Positions 28,027 through 36,930 are shown, counted from the stretch's first letter. The stretch is DNA of 64,000 nucleotides from Hymenobacter wooponensis (GCF_004745865.1 NZ_SRKZ01000004.1:248001-312000), one strand, 5' to 3'. Program-made: numbers and translations. Notes: generated by a model not told the origin, from the letters alone.

Positions 28027-29205
28027 ATGATGAAATGCACAAAGTGCTATTCGGCTGATGCCGTGATGCGGGCGGGGTTTATCAGGGGACGGCAACGCTA
28101 CTTGTGTAAAGCCTGTAACTATCACTTCACAGATGATAAAACGCCACAGGTATCAGAGACAAAGCGGCGGCAAACCACTATCAGCGACGTAGCCAAAGTA
28201 CTGGGGGTGGCTCCCTCTACGGTATCAAGAGCCCTTAATGGCCACTCCGATATTAATGCCAACACCCGCCAAGCCATTCTGGATGTAGCGCGGCAGCTAG
28301 ACTACCAGCCTAACCTACTGGCCCAGAGCCTTAAAAGCAGCGAGACCAATACCATTGGCGTAGTCATTCCTGACATTGAGCGGCCATTCTTTGCTACGGC
28401 GGTCAGTGGCATTCAGCAGGTGGTAGGCGAGGCTGGCTACCGGGTTATGATTTGCCAGTCGAAGGAAAGCTACGACATGGAGGTCAGCAACGTACAAGCG
28501 CTGATTGCCAGCCGGGTAGATGGTCTCTTGATTTGCCACTCGCGGGAAACGGAGAACTTCGACCATGTAAAACCCGAAGCCTGCCGGGGAATTCCGGTTA
28601 TCCACTTCGACCGAGTGAGCAATGAGGTAGATAGTGCTAAGGTAATCTTGGATGACTGGAACGGCGCCTTTAATGTAACGGAGCACCTGATTGAGCAGGG
28701 GGCCCGCCGGATTGCTATTTTGGCTGGTCCGGAATCGTTATTGATTAGCCGCAATCGATTGGCGGGCTACCAGAACGCGTTGAAACGTCACCACTTACCT
28801 CTGCGCCCCGAGTACGAAACGCACATCAACTTTCGCCCCGAGTTGGCAGTAGCGGCCCTGGATAATTGGTTGGCGCTGCCAGAACCACCCGATGCTATTT
28901 TTGCTATCAATTACACCAACGCCTTTGACTTGCTGGTAGCCCTTAAGCAGCGCGGCGTGCGAGTACCCGACGATATGGCGGTGGTAGGGTTTGGCGATGA
29001 GTTTATGGCCTCCATGATTGAGCCGGGCCTCACTACCGTCAACCTCCACCCCTACCGAATTGGGCAGCAAGCGGCTCGGCTTTTCTTGGAGCAAGTGCGT
29101 CAGAAAGAGAGCTTTCAGCCCCGCACCTTTGTTATCACCGGCGACCTTGTAATCAGGCAATCCTCCCTGCTGGGAAAAGGAAGCTTCTTTAAGTTGGAGA
29201 TTTAG
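28027..29205 (+). CDS. LacI-family regulator with N-terminal transposase-type zinc ribbon
   Basis: Probable sensor and regulator of the xylan/glucuronate locus. Residues 1-35 form a four-Cys zinc ribbon: C4-x2-C7, then GRQRYLCKACNYHFT with C27-x2-C30, the pattern of the IS1 InsA N-terminal zinc-finger. After a short linker comes the LacI helix-turn-helix (about 50-105: TTISDVAKVLGVAP, STVSRALNGH, RQLDYQPNLLAQSLKS) and a periplasmic-binding-protein-like ligand domain (about 108-385: IGVVIPDIERPFF, VDGLLICHSRE, GARRIAILAGPE, VVGFGDEFMASMIEPGLTTV). Length 392 exceeds the usual 330-350 by the ribbon. It is divergent from uxuA, and its likely operators lie at 27873-27904 and 1062-1093. Most xylan loci of Bacteroides use hybrid two-component regulators instead. 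Target and effector are inferred; a xylo-oligosaccharide, xylose or glucuronate effector is possible. Confidence 0.88.
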   Translation: MMKCTKCYSADAVMRAGFIRGRQRYLCKACNYHFTDDKTPQVSETKRRQTTISDVAKVLGVAPSTVSRALNGHSDINANTRQAILDVARQLDYQPNLLAQSLKSSETNTIGVVIPDIERPFFATAVSGIQQVVGEAGYRVMICQSKESYDMEVSNVQALIASRVDGLLICHSRETENFDHVKPEACRGIPVIHFDRVSNEVDSAKVILDDWNGAFNVTEHLIEQGARRIAILAGPESLLISRNRLAGYQNALKRHHLPLRPEYETHINFRPELAVAALDNWLALPEPPDAIFAINYTNAFDLLVALKQRGVRVPDDMAVVGFGDEFMASMIEPGLTTVNLHPYRIGQQAARLFLEQVRQKESFQPRTFVITGDLVIRQSSLLGKGSFFKLEI

Positions 29206-29269
29206 AGGATAAGCTTCGCCCGATACTACCTGCTCAGTTAACTGTAAGAGCTTTCAGAAATTAGTAGTT

Positions 29270-29327
29270 AGCCCAAAGCCAGAAGGAAGAAAGTGAGTTG
29301 TCACTTTCTTCCTTCTGGCTTTGGGCT
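29270..29327 (+). terminator. 27-bp perfect stem hairpin after the regulator gene
   Basis: AGCCCAAAGCCAGAAGGAAG (29270-29289) and the seven bases after it pair without any mismatch with 29301-29327, leaving only a GTTG loop. It starts 64 bp after the regulator stop. The stem is far longer than usual for an intrinsic terminator, and the sequence after it is not a pure T tract, so it may act in both directions or be a small mobile palindromic element. Confidence 0.6.
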
Positions 29328-29740
29328 TTCAAGGTTAAGCAGCACTGGGTTTTGCATAAAACGAACAGGGCATAGAGAAGTCAGGTTTCATTTGGGCCGA
29401 TTACTGGGCAAACGTCGATAGAACTAGGCCACTGGTCTAGTGCAGTTTACTCAAGCGGCACCTCAAGAATAGTTTGGCGCCAGCATTGGCTCTTTGTTCT
29501 ACTTTCCCTTTATCTTGTATACCACCTCTTGCTCTACACGGTGCCGGTTGGAGTTGATGAAAGACGGCTTTACACCACTTGGAAGTAAGCTTCTAATGAT
29601 TGCCCCACTGTTTAGCGCTTTCAGATGGTAAACGCCTCGCTTATTTCTGACTCTTCTCTGTCCATTATTAGCCCTTGCTACCCTCTGGTGCGGCAGTGGC
29701 CTAGCCTGATGGAACTCACCTGACGCTTGCAACATACTAT
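29328..29740. other. Intergenic region without recognisable gene
   Basis: Between the long hairpin and the T9SS protein gene I see no convincing coding sequence on either strand. It contains two GGCCTAG/CTAGGCC words (near 29424 and 29700) and short T/C-rich stretches. No match to TAnnTTTG with a spaced TTG box was found. Confidence 0.5.
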
Positions 29741-31666
29741 ATGAGTTTACCTGTACGTACTTTTTCCATGTGTTCCTGGAGCCGTTTGCTGTTGCTAGGC
29801 CTCCTGCTGATTCTGGGAATACCGGTGGCTCACGCCACACATATTGTGGGCGGCGAGATGGAACTGCAATACCGTCGCGGCAACACTTACACCCTCACCC
29901 TTAACCTGTACTTCGACGCGATAAATGGCAACCCCGGCGCGCTTGATCAGCAGATGACAGCTAGCATTTTTGATAAGGCCAACAACCGGCGGATGCAAAA
30001 CGTGGTGCTGCCTCTTACCAGCAACACCTTTGTGCAGTATACCAACCCGGCCTGCACCACCTCTTCGCTCAGCACGCGCAAGCTGGTGTACACCAGAGAC
30101 ATTACGCTTGAAGAGAACATTTACATCAGTACTGCCGGCTACTATACGGCTGTAGAGCGCTGCTGCCGCAACAACGGCATCAAGAACATTATCAACCCCC
30201 AAAATGCTGCTCAAACATTTTATTTGGAGTTTCCGGCGGTTGTGCGTAATGGCCAGCGGTTCATTGACTCTACGCCACGCATCTTCCCGCCCCTGGGTGA
30301 TTATGCCTGCCGAGGCGAAATGTTTTACTACGACTTCAGCGGGCAAGATGCAGACGGAGATTCCCTGGTGTACGATATGGTAACGCCGCTCAACGGCTAC
30401 TCCAACCCAGTGTCGCCCTCTCCTACGCAGGCCCAAGCGGCGCCATACCCAGGCATTACCTGGGCTGCGGACCGCAGCACTCTTAACCAGATACCCGGCA
30501 CCCCTACGCTCGGCATTGACTCGCGGACTGGGCGTTTAACGGTGCGCCCTTCGCAGGTCGGTCTGTTTGTGTTTGGGGTGCGCTGCACTGAATATCGCCG
30601 GAAGGTGAAAATTGGCGAGACTCGCCGCGACTTTCAGCTATATGTGCTGGATTGCCCCAGAAACACGGCGCCTAGCGTGCAGGTGTACAACGGCACTGGC
30701 AAGCGACCTGCTTACGTGCCCGGTCGCGATACGCTGCACCTGGTGCCAGGAGGCAACCGCTGCCTGAGCATCCGCTTCACGGATCCTGACCCAAGCTCTC
30801 GGCTGACACTCACCACCCGGCCTGTGAACTTTAGTGGCCTAGCCCCCTCATTCACAACCGTCTCCACGGGTATGGTACGCGCCGCTGGTGTGCCGGATAC
30901 CCTTACGGCCACGCTCTGTTTCCCGGAGTGCCAAGACACTAAGGGCCAAGTGTACTTGCTGGATGTAATAGTAGCCGACAATGGCTGTAGCCTACCCAAA
31001 CTTGATACAGTGCGGGTAGCGTTTACGGCGATACCGCCGGCTAATACCCCGCCCGTACTTACTACCTCGTTTCCGGCTGAGGCAGCAGGCACCTCTCCCG
31101 TCATCGTGCGCATACCCGTTGGTGGCGTGTACACGGCTACACTGACTGGTACCGATGCCGACCGTGATCCGCTGGTATTGTCGGCGGTAGGCCAGGGGTT
31201 TGATTTAGCCGCGGCCGGGATGCAGTTTACCGCCCAGAATGGCACCGGCCGCGCTGACGCTACTTTCAGCTGGCAATCCTCGTGTGAGGCGGCCAGCGTA
31301 CAGGAAAACCTGATAGTACGGTTTCAGCTGCAGGAAACTACAAAGTGTACCCCCGTCCCTCTGGTTCGGCTGGTGCAGTTTGTGGTGCTGCCCCCCGTAG
31401 ACACGGTCAGCTTCCTGCCGCCAAATATTATTACTCCCAATGGCGACGGCAAGAATGACGCCTTCGAGTTACCTACGCTCCCTCCCGACTATTGCGACGG
31501 ACGCTTTGGAGGCATCAAGATATACTCACGCTGGGGCAATGAAGTCTTCCACTCCCCGGAACGATCATTCAAGTGGAACGGGGCTGGCAGTACCGGCATG
31601 TATTATTACCTCATCACCTTCACTAACGGCCGGCGCTACAAAGGCTGGCTGCAAGTGTTGCCATAA
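29741..31666 (+). CDS. Secreted surface protein with T9SS type B (CHU_C) sorting domain
   Basis: A 641-residue exported protein of unknown function. After a signal peptide (about 1-32, LLLLGLLLILGIPVAHA) it begins THIVGGEMELQYR, a start seen in many gliding-motility-associated Cytophagales proteins. The middle consists of beta-rich, probably Ig-like repeats; one includes GTDADRDPLVLSAVGQG, a cadherin-like Ca-binding style motif. The C-terminus from about 555 is the gliding-motility-associated CHU_C domain: NIITPNGDGKNDAFELP, IKIYSRWGNEVFHSPE, FKWNGAGSTGMYYYLITF and YKGWLQVLP. This sends the protein through the type IX secretion system to the cell surface or medium. It has no operon partners: a hairpin-isolated gap lies upstream and a bidirectional terminator downstream. 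Confidence 0.88.
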   Translation: MSLPVRTFSMCSWSRLLLLGLLLILGIPVAHATHIVGGEMELQYRRGNTYTLTLNLYFDAINGNPGALDQQMTASIFDKANNRRMQNVVLPLTSNTFVQYTNPACTTSSLSTRKLVYTRDITLEENIYISTAGYYTAVERCCRNNGIKNIINPQNAAQTFYLEFPAVVRNGQRFIDSTPRIFPPLGDYACRGEMFYYDFSGQDADGDSLVYDMVTPLNGYSNPVSPSPTQAQAAPYPGITWAADRSTLNQIPGTPTLGIDSRTGRLTVRPSQVGLFVFGVRCTEYRRKVKIGETRRDFQLYVLDCPRNTAPSVQVYNGTGKRPAYVPGRDTLHLVPGGNRCLSIRFTDPDPSSRLTLTTRPVNFSGLAPSFTTVSTGMVRAAGVPDTLTATLCFPECQDTKGQVYLLDVIVADNGCSLPKLDTVRVAFTAIPPANTPPVLTTSFPAEAAGTSPVIVRIPVGGVYTATLTGTDADRDPLVLSAVGQGFDLAAAGMQFTAQNGTGRADATFSWQSSCEAASVQENLIVRFQLQETTKCTPVPLVRLVQFVVLPPVDTVSFLPPNIITPNGDGKNDAFELPTLPPDYCDGRFGGIKIYSRWGNEVFHSPERSFKWNGAGSTGMYYYLITFTNGRRYKGWLQVLP

Positions 31667-31673
31667 GACTACG

Positions 31674-31742
31674 TATTGCTTGCTGATCGATGCTTGCTGA
31701 TCGTCTTACGACCTACCTTATTTCATTGATCAGCAAGCAATA
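31674..31742. terminator. Bidirectional terminator with duplicated 5' arm
   Basis: ATTGCTTGCTGATC (31675-31688) pairs with GATCAGCAAGCAAT (31728-31741), and the flanking T/A extend the stem to 15 bp. GCTTGCTGATCG is repeated directly after 14 bp (31692-31702), so two left arms can compete for one right arm. It sits between two convergent genes. Confidence 0.6.
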
Positions 31743-31751
31743 TGTAGCACC

Positions 31752-32777
31752 TCACTTCTCGTTGTTTTTCTTTTCGGCTTTGCGGGTGAGTGCCGTGAGC
31801 CAGGAGCGCGATACTGGCGACTCACTCTCGTAACCAAAACGACGCTGGTCGCCTGACTCGTCGGTGGGGCCGGGCAGGGTGCGATTCACCCACCCCAGCA
31901 CGTCGGCAGTGGTACCGGGGAAGAGGCCGTGAAAGGCTGATAGCACCTTGGCTGGTAGGCTCAAAATAACTTCAGCGTCGCCACGGCGGCAGGCATTCCA
32001 GATCTGGCGCCCCGCCGATTCCGCATCCATCGACAACCCCGGCAGTGAGTCGGCAATGATAAAGGAGGCGTATTCTTTCTTATGCTGCCCTTTCACAATG
32101 GCGTTGCGGGCACTACCCGTCCGCATCAGGCCCGGGCACACGGTAGTCACCACGAGGCCGTGCTGCTGAAGCTCGGCCCGGAAACCTTCGGAGAGGCCTA
32201 CCAGTGCAAACTTGCTAGCGCAGTAAGGCGCCAGGTGCGGTACCGCCACCTTCCCGCCCACCGAAGAGATATTAACGATGCGTCCTTCGCCGCGCCGACG
32301 CATATCGGGCAATACGGCCTGCATAGCATGGAGCGGCGCCCAGAAGTGGGTGTCCATGGAGTCTTCGTAGTCACGCAGCTCAATGTGGTCGAGGGGCCCG
32401 GCGGTAATGATACCCGCGTTATTAACGAGCACATCAATTGACCCGAGCTGCTGCTGCACCTCGGCCACCAGCGTGCGCACTTCATTGGCATCGGTGAGGT
32501 TGCGCACTAGGGCCAGCACCTGCGCCCCATCCTCTGACAGCTCCTGCCGGGCTCGCTCTAGCTCTTCGGCGTCGCGGGCACAGATGGCTACTTTTGCACC
32601 TTCCGCCACGGCCTGCCGAGCCATGATAAGCCCTAATCCCCGAGAGCCACCGGTTATAAGCACCACCCGGCCAGCCAGATTGTAGTTGCCGCGGCGGTTG
32701 GAGTAAAGAGTAGCAGCTAGCAGAGCGCTAACACCAGCCGCAGTGGCTAGCAGAGTGTTTCGGGTTTGGGGCTTCAT
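31752..32777 (-). CDS. SDR family oxidoreductase with N-terminal hydrophobic segment
   Basis: A 341-residue short-chain dehydrogenase from the ATG at 32777. A hydrophobic stretch at about 8-25 (LLATAAGVSALLAATLYS) could anchor it in the inner membrane with the enzyme in the cytoplasm. The Rossmann motif is TGGSRGLG (42-49); NNAG, ISSVGG (catalytic Ser) and YCASK (Tyr/Lys) follow. After the core, a long C-terminal tail of about 90 residues includes SAFHGLFPGTTADVLGWVNRTLP, seen in SDRs annotated as ketoacyl reductases or steroid-type dehydrogenases. The substrate is unknown. The in-frame extension upstream to 32915 is not supported. Upstream lies a 238-bp divergent gap shared with the small exported protein gene at 33016. 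Confidence 0.8.
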   Translation of the reverse strand: MKPQTRNTLLATAAGVSALLAATLYSNRRGNYNLAGRVVLITGGSRGLGLIMARQAVAEGAKVAICARDAEELERARQELSEDGAQVLALVRNLTDANEVRTLVAEVQQQLGSIDVLVNNAGIITAGPLDHIELRDYEDSMDTHFWAPLHAMQAVLPDMRRRGEGRIVNISSVGGKVAVPHLAPYCASKFALVGLSEGFRAELQQHGLVVTTVCPGLMRTGSARNAIVKGQHKKEYASFIIADSLPGLSMDAESAGRQIWNACRRGDAEVILSLPAKVLSAFHGLFPGTTADVLGWVNRTLPGPTDESGDQRRFGYESESPVSRSWLTALTRKAEKKNNEK

Positions 32778-32889
32778 AGGATGACGGATAAGCTCAGGAG
32801 CAGAAGGTAGTTCTTCGTGTAAGGGAAGTACGCCCGAAAGGTTACACCCCCTAACTTCTGCTTGTGGCCTAGCTGATAATAAACTCGGG

Positions 32890-32923
32890 TTTGGGGCACG
32901 TTCTACCCATAACATTACGTTTC
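32890..32923 (+). promoter_or_regulatory. Candidate promoter of the small exported protein gene
   Basis: TTTG at 32890-32893 and TACGTTTC at 32916-32923 are spaced like Bacteroidota -33 and -7 elements; the -7 box differs from TAnnTTTG only at the last base. This would give an untranslated leader of about 85 nt before 33016. Confidence 0.35.
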
Positions 32924-33015
32924 TGGCATCATCTTTACAGGCGTATTACCTCTGCCTCGCCCACCTCGTTAGCGTAGGCCACTTCGCGCCCCTAGCCTGC
33001 TTTTGCTTCCTTCAC

Positions 33016-33486
33016 ATGAAAAGTTCTGTTTTAGCTACTCTCCTATTCTTGGCAGCTCCTGCTGCGCTGCTGGCCCAAACGGGCAAGACGCCAGCTCGCC
33101 CAGCTCCCGGACGCCCAACTCAAAAAACAGTGGCCGCGCCGGCTGCCCCTAACCCTGAGCAAGTAACCGCTCGTGCCGAAGCCCTCACGGCCAACATGCA
33201 GAAAGCTTTGGCTCTCAACCCAGAGCAGTTGGAGAAGGTGCGCAACATCAACCTCATCAGTGTGCGGGGCGTGGAAACGGCTCGCCTCAATTACCGCCAG
33301 AATGTGCGCAAGATGTCCTCCGTGATTGACGACATTGGCCAGTCGCGGCTGGCGATGCTCAAGGATGTGCTCACGCCCGCCCAATTCGATAAGTACCAGC
33401 GCAAGCGCGAAGAGAAAATGGGCGTTCAAAGCTCCCAAGCAGCCCAAGGCAACGCCGTCCCTGGCCTACCAGCTGGGCAAGAATAA
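33016..33486 (+). CDS. Small exported helical protein, Spy/CpxP-like
   Basis: A 156-residue protein with signal peptide MKSSVLATLLFLAAPAALLA, a Pro/Ala-rich linker (about 22-48) and a helical core with NPEQVTARAEALTANMQKAL and LNPEQLEKVRNINL, ending in LTPAQFDKYQRKREEKMG. The repeated (L)(T/N)PEQ and LTPAQ elements resemble the LTxxQ motif of Spy/CpxP periplasmic proteins, which bind unfolded proteins or metals. The resemblance is by motif only, so the role is uncertain. It is a single-gene unit, with the candidate promoter at 32890-32923 and a strong terminator at 33541-33584. Confidence 0.75.
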   Translation: MKSSVLATLLFLAAPAALLAQTGKTPARPAPGRPTQKTVAAPAAPNPEQVTARAEALTANMQKALALNPEQLEKVRNINLISVRGVETARLNYRQNVRKMSSVIDDIGQSRLAMLKDVLTPAQFDKYQRKREEKMGVQSSQAAQGNAVPGLPAGQE

Positions 33487-33540
33487 GTAAAAGGCTGGCT
33501 TGTATTCGCCACACCTTTCTCATTGAGTTTACTGCCCTAC

Positions 33541-33584
33541 ATGAAAAGCCCCTGATGCCGAGATGGCCGTCAGGGGCTTTTCAT
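33541..33584. terminator. Hairpin terminator, 15-bp stem
   Basis: ATGAAAAGCCCCTGA (33541-33555) pairs perfectly with 33570-33584 around a 14-nt loop. The A-rich 5' side and T-rich 3' side make it functional in either direction; it ends the Spy-like gene. Confidence 0.75.
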
Positions 33585-33731
33585 TTCATTAGGCTTTAGC
33601 ACTTCGTAAGGCGGCAGTTCTTTCCCCGCCAATATCGGCGGAGCGGGGTGCAACCTTTTGCCTGCTAACGATTATCATATGCAAGCCAGCTTGTGGTATG
33701 CCTTATTGCCAACTTACATCTATAGATAGTT

Positions 33732-34277
33732 ATGAAACGTGTTCTACTCTACGGGGCAACTCTTGCCTTACTGGGCTCTAACACTGGCTGTGAAAAGTCA
33801 GACGCTCCGTCCAGCCCGCTCACGTGCTCTTTCCAACTGCTTAACGAGCAGGGGCAGGAAGCCACCGTCTTCTCACAAGGGCAAAACATTGTGTTCCGTT
33901 TTCAGATAACCAACTCTACTGACCAAGATATCGCCTTGGCTAATCCGCCCATTAATACCCAAGAATTTCTGGAAGTGAAGCAGCTGACAGCTAGCGGGGG
34001 TAAGCAAAGTGTGGGCAAACCATACGCATGGGTCTTCTGCACCTTTCAAGGTGCCGTTTTAATACCTGCGCATCAGACGCTTACGCTGTCAATTCCGTGG
34101 GTGGAGGCACCTGCCTTTCCCATGAGTGCCTACTTCTGTGGTCATGCTGCTACCACTTATTTGGCCAAAGGCCAGTATCGAACTTCGTTCACAACGCCTC
34201 TGACCATTTTGCACGCTGACCAGCCAGAAGAGGTTACCAAGCCGCAAACCTTCACCAAGGAGTTTACTGTAAGATAG
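33732..34277 (+). CDS. Hypothetical lipoprotein, possibly BsuPI-like
   Basis: A 181-residue protein with a lipoprotein signal peptide (MKRVLLYGATLALLGSNTGC, Cys at 20). The mature part is beta-rich: CSFQLLNEQGQEATVFSQGQ followed by NIVFRFQITNSTDQDIAL, which resembles the immunoglobulin-like BsuPI/intracellular proteinase inhibitor fold in which a 'functional' phrase such as VFSQGQNIVFRFQITN recurs. I do not recognise the family with certainty. Four further Cys residues are present in the mature protein, which fits a periplasmic or surface location. It stands alone, convergent with the TauE/SafE permease gene, and no promoter is evident in the 245-bp gap before it beyond the terminator of the preceding gene. 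Confidence 0.65.
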   Translation: MKRVLLYGATLALLGSNTGCEKSDAPSSPLTCSFQLLNEQGQEATVFSQGQNIVFRFQITNSTDQDIALANPPINTQEFLEVKQLTASGGKQSVGKPYAWVFCTFQGAVLIPAHQTLTLSIPWVEAPAFPMSAYFCGHAATTYLAKGQYRTSFTTPLTILHADQPEEVTKPQTFTKEFTVR

Positions 34278-34346
34278 CCTCCTCCTCATACGAAGACGAT
34301 TTTACGGTGTGCTTCTGGCTGCTGCTCCTGAAGCCAGCCCCTCGCC

Positions 34347-35111
34347 CTACCCAAATACCTGCAGACTCAGCTTTACAATAAAAGCACTGACCACTACCAG
34401 GAACAGGATCCGCACAAAGCCCGTGCCGTGGCGTACGGCCAGGTACGCCCCCAGGGTGGAGCCAGCTATATTACTGATAGCCATTGGAATGGCAACGTGC
34501 CACAGAATTTGACCAGTGTAGGCGAAGTAGGCCAGGGCGGCGAGGTTGGTAGCAATGTTTACCAGCTTAGCGGCCGCCGAGGAAGAGATGAAATCGTAGC
34601 CAAACAGGCCTACGAAAGCAAACAGCAGGAAACTACCGGTGCCAGGCCCGAAAAACCCATCGTAGAAGCCAATAACCAGGCCCACCAGTGCGCCATACAA
34701 TGGCTCACGTTGCGCCGAAAGCCGCGGGGCGTGGATAGAGCCAAAATCTTTGCGCCAAAATGTGTAGATGGCAATGCACACCAACAGGCCTAGAACCAGC
34801 GGCGGCAGCAGCTCCTTGGGCAAATGGCTGACTACGCGCGCGCCCAAAAACGAGAACACCCCGGCCACGCCAGCCGCCACGCCCACAGCCCGCCACCGAA
34901 TAGGCACCCGCCCTGCGTAATGCCGGAATGCTGCCGCTGTGCCCGCTAATGAGGAAACTTTGCCCGTACCAAATACGGTAGGCACCGGTACTCCCTTCAA
35001 TAAAATAAGCATGGCCGGCAGCTGAATGAGGCCGCCGCCGCCCACAATGGCATCAATAAAACCAGCCAGGAAGGCGAATAAACAGAGGAGAGCGAGCGTC
35101 AGGGTAATCAC
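34347..35111 (-). CDS. TauE/SafE (TSUP) family permease
   Basis: A 254-residue inner-membrane protein with about eight hydrophobic segments. The duplicated TSUP signature is visible: FLAGFIDAIVGGGGLIQLPA near residue 16 and VGLVIGFYDGFFGPGTGSFL near 150. The family moves sulfur-containing anions such as sulfite, sulfoacetate or taurine-derived products, but individual substrates vary. The start codon is a GTG (35109-35111, minus strand) directly before ITLTLALLCLF; I see no better ATG. The neighbouring MFS gene is divergent with a 158-bp gap. No sulfur-metabolism genes are close by, so the role is open. Confidence 0.85.
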   Translation of the reverse strand: MITLTLALLCLFAFLAGFIDAIVGGGGLIQLPAMLILLKGVPVPTVFGTGKVSSLAGTAAAFRHYAGRVPIRWRAVGVAAGVAGVFSFLGARVVSHLPKELLPPLVLGLLVCIAIYTFWRKDFGSIHAPRLSAQREPLYGALVGLVIGFYDGFFGPGTGSFLLFAFVGLFGYDFISSSAAAKLVNIATNLAALAYFAYTGQILWHVAIPMAISNIAGSTLGAYLAVRHGTGFVRILFLVVVSAFIVKLSLQVFG

Positions 35112-35269
35112 GCGGCGAAGGTAGCGCGCTGCTAGCGGGAAGCAGTACGCGGCCGCTGAAAAATGTGGCCGTGCCTTGCACTGCTATAGGGGCCGTGACT
35201 AGCCTAGCCGCACACTCAAAGCATCTTCGGGTGGCCTAGTGCCGTACTCACTGGCACACCTGCGCTGCA

Positions 35270-36853
35270 ATGACTGAAAATCTCACCCACCGCCAGAAGA
35301 TGCTCACATTTGCGGGCATTCTGCTGGCCATGTTTTTGGGCTCCCTCGACCAAACCATCGTCTCCACTGCCTTGCCCCGCATTGTGGCCGACTTGCACGG
35401 CCTCGACCGCTTTACCTGGGTGGCTACGGCTTACCTAGTAGCTAGCACAACTCTGGTGCCTATTTACGGCAAGCTGGCCGATACCTACTCGCGCCGGAAG
35501 ATTGAAGTAGCAGCTGTGAGCATTTTTCTTGTGGGCTCTATGCTCTGCGGCTTAGCCGGAGAGTTCGGCGACCTTCCCCTTCTAGGCGACGGGATGAACC
35601 AATTGGTGGTGTTTCGGGCAATACAAGGCTTCGGAGGTGCGGGACTATTTGCTATGGCCTTCATTATCATCGCCGACTTGTTTCCGCCGGCGGAGCGAGG
35701 CCGATACCAGGGCTTTACGGGGGCAGTGTTCGGCACCTCCTCGGTGCTAGGCCCGTTGCTGGGCGGCTTTCTGACTGACCAGGGTAGCAACTGGATTCCG
35801 GGCGTGGCCGGCTGGCGGCTGGTGTTCTACGTAAACCTCCCGCTAGGCCTGGTAGCCCTCTGGTTTATCCTGACGCAGATGCCGGCCTTAAGGCCGCAAA
35901 CTGAAGCCAAGCCCCTCGACTACTTTTCCGCGTTCCTATTAATGACAGGCCTAGGCCCCTTGGTGGTTGCTCTGCAGATCAACAAAACCGCCTACCCCTG
36001 GACTTCCCCTTTCACCCTCACCTTACTAGGTGTAGCGGCGGCATCCCTGGTCCTGTTTGTGGTCCGGAGCATGCGCCACGACAATCCTATTCTGGACTTC
36101 AACTTATTCCGGAACCACGTTTTCCGGACTGCCAACGGGGCGCTGTTTCTGTTGGGGGGTGCCTTCTTAGGTATCATTATTTTCGAGCCGCTTTTCATGG
36201 TGAACGTACTGGGCGTAACGGCCACCAAAGCCGGCGTGAGCCTAATTCCGCTGTCGATGGGCGTGGTTCTGGGCTCCTTGCTGGCGGGGCAAATGGTGTC
36301 GCGGTTTGGCCATTATAAACGGTGGATGATGGGTGGCCTAGTGGTGCTACTGGGTGGACTTTCTCTGCTGGCCACCATGCCCGTAACGGTGGGCTACTGG
36401 CAGGTGCTGGCGTACCTGCTCTTGTGCGGCGTGGGCCTAGGCCCCACCATGCCTTTGTACACGTTGGCCATCCAAAACGCCATTGAGCCCCACCTGATGG
36501 GCCAGGCCACCTCGGCTAGTCAGTTTTTTCGTCAGATTGGGGGTGCCATCACGGCTTCTGTTCTAGGGGCCATCCTCACCTTCACGCTTGCTCACAGTAT
36601 GCCGGCCAGCGCTACCCCCGTTTCCCCCACTGCGCAGCAAACGACCGTGTCAGAGGGGCCTGCTCTGCCAGCCTCCGTTGCGGGTGCCCCAGCTTCGCCG
36701 GCCATGCGCTCAGCATTCAGCAGCGCCATTTCGCGAGTATACATGTTTAATATTTTCCTGGTGCTGGGCGGTTTGTTTATGACGCTGTTTGTGCCAGAGC
36801 TGCCCTTGCGCAAAAGCAACTCCCCCGATACGCTAGTCCCAAGCGCGGAGTAG
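35270..36853 (+). CDS. MFS drug exporter, DHA2 (EmrB/QacA) type
   Basis: A 527-residue proton antiporter with about 14 membrane segments. DHA2 signatures include FLGSLDQTIVSTALPRIVAD (motif D1 region in TM1), VPIYGKLADTYSRRKIEVAA (motif A, GKLADTYSRRK), FRAIQGFGGAGLF (motif B-like) and FGTSSVLGPLLGGFLTD (motif C). A hydrophilic loop with Ala/Pro/Thr-rich sequence (about 445-485) precedes the last TM. Such pumps expel toxic hydrophobic compounds or dyes; the actual substrate is unknown. No adaptor or regulator gene is adjacent. It is followed by the luciferase-like oxidoreductase after 77 bp, possibly on the same transcript. Confidence 0.88.
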   Translation: MTENLTHRQKMLTFAGILLAMFLGSLDQTIVSTALPRIVADLHGLDRFTWVATAYLVASTTLVPIYGKLADTYSRRKIEVAAVSIFLVGSMLCGLAGEFGDLPLLGDGMNQLVVFRAIQGFGGAGLFAMAFIIIADLFPPAERGRYQGFTGAVFGTSSVLGPLLGGFLTDQGSNWIPGVAGWRLVFYVNLPLGLVALWFILTQMPALRPQTEAKPLDYFSAFLLMTGLGPLVVALQINKTAYPWTSPFTLTLLGVAAASLVLFVVRSMRHDNPILDFNLFRNHVFRTANGALFLLGGAFLGIIIFEPLFMVNVLGVTATKAGVSLIPLSMGVVLGSLLAGQMVSRFGHYKRWMMGGLVVLLGGLSLLATMPVTVGYWQVLAYLLLCGVGLGPTMPLYTLAIQNAIEPHLMGQATSASQFFRQIGGAITASVLGAILTFTLAHSMPASATPVSPTAQQTTVSEGPALPASVAGAPASPAMRSAFSSAISRVYMFNIFLVLGGLFMTLFVPELPLRKSNSPDTLVPSAE

Positions 36854-36930
36854 GCCCTGCTAGGATGGCCTAGTGCCCGCCAAACTTCGTAGGCCAGGTT
36901 GCGGTTACTACTCTCTACTCTCCCTTCGCT

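Noticed and set aside
29499..29840. 113-residue leftward frame in the gap before the T9SS protein
   Set aside because: Overlaps the signal peptide region of the T9SS protein and has no start context or similarity I can recognise.
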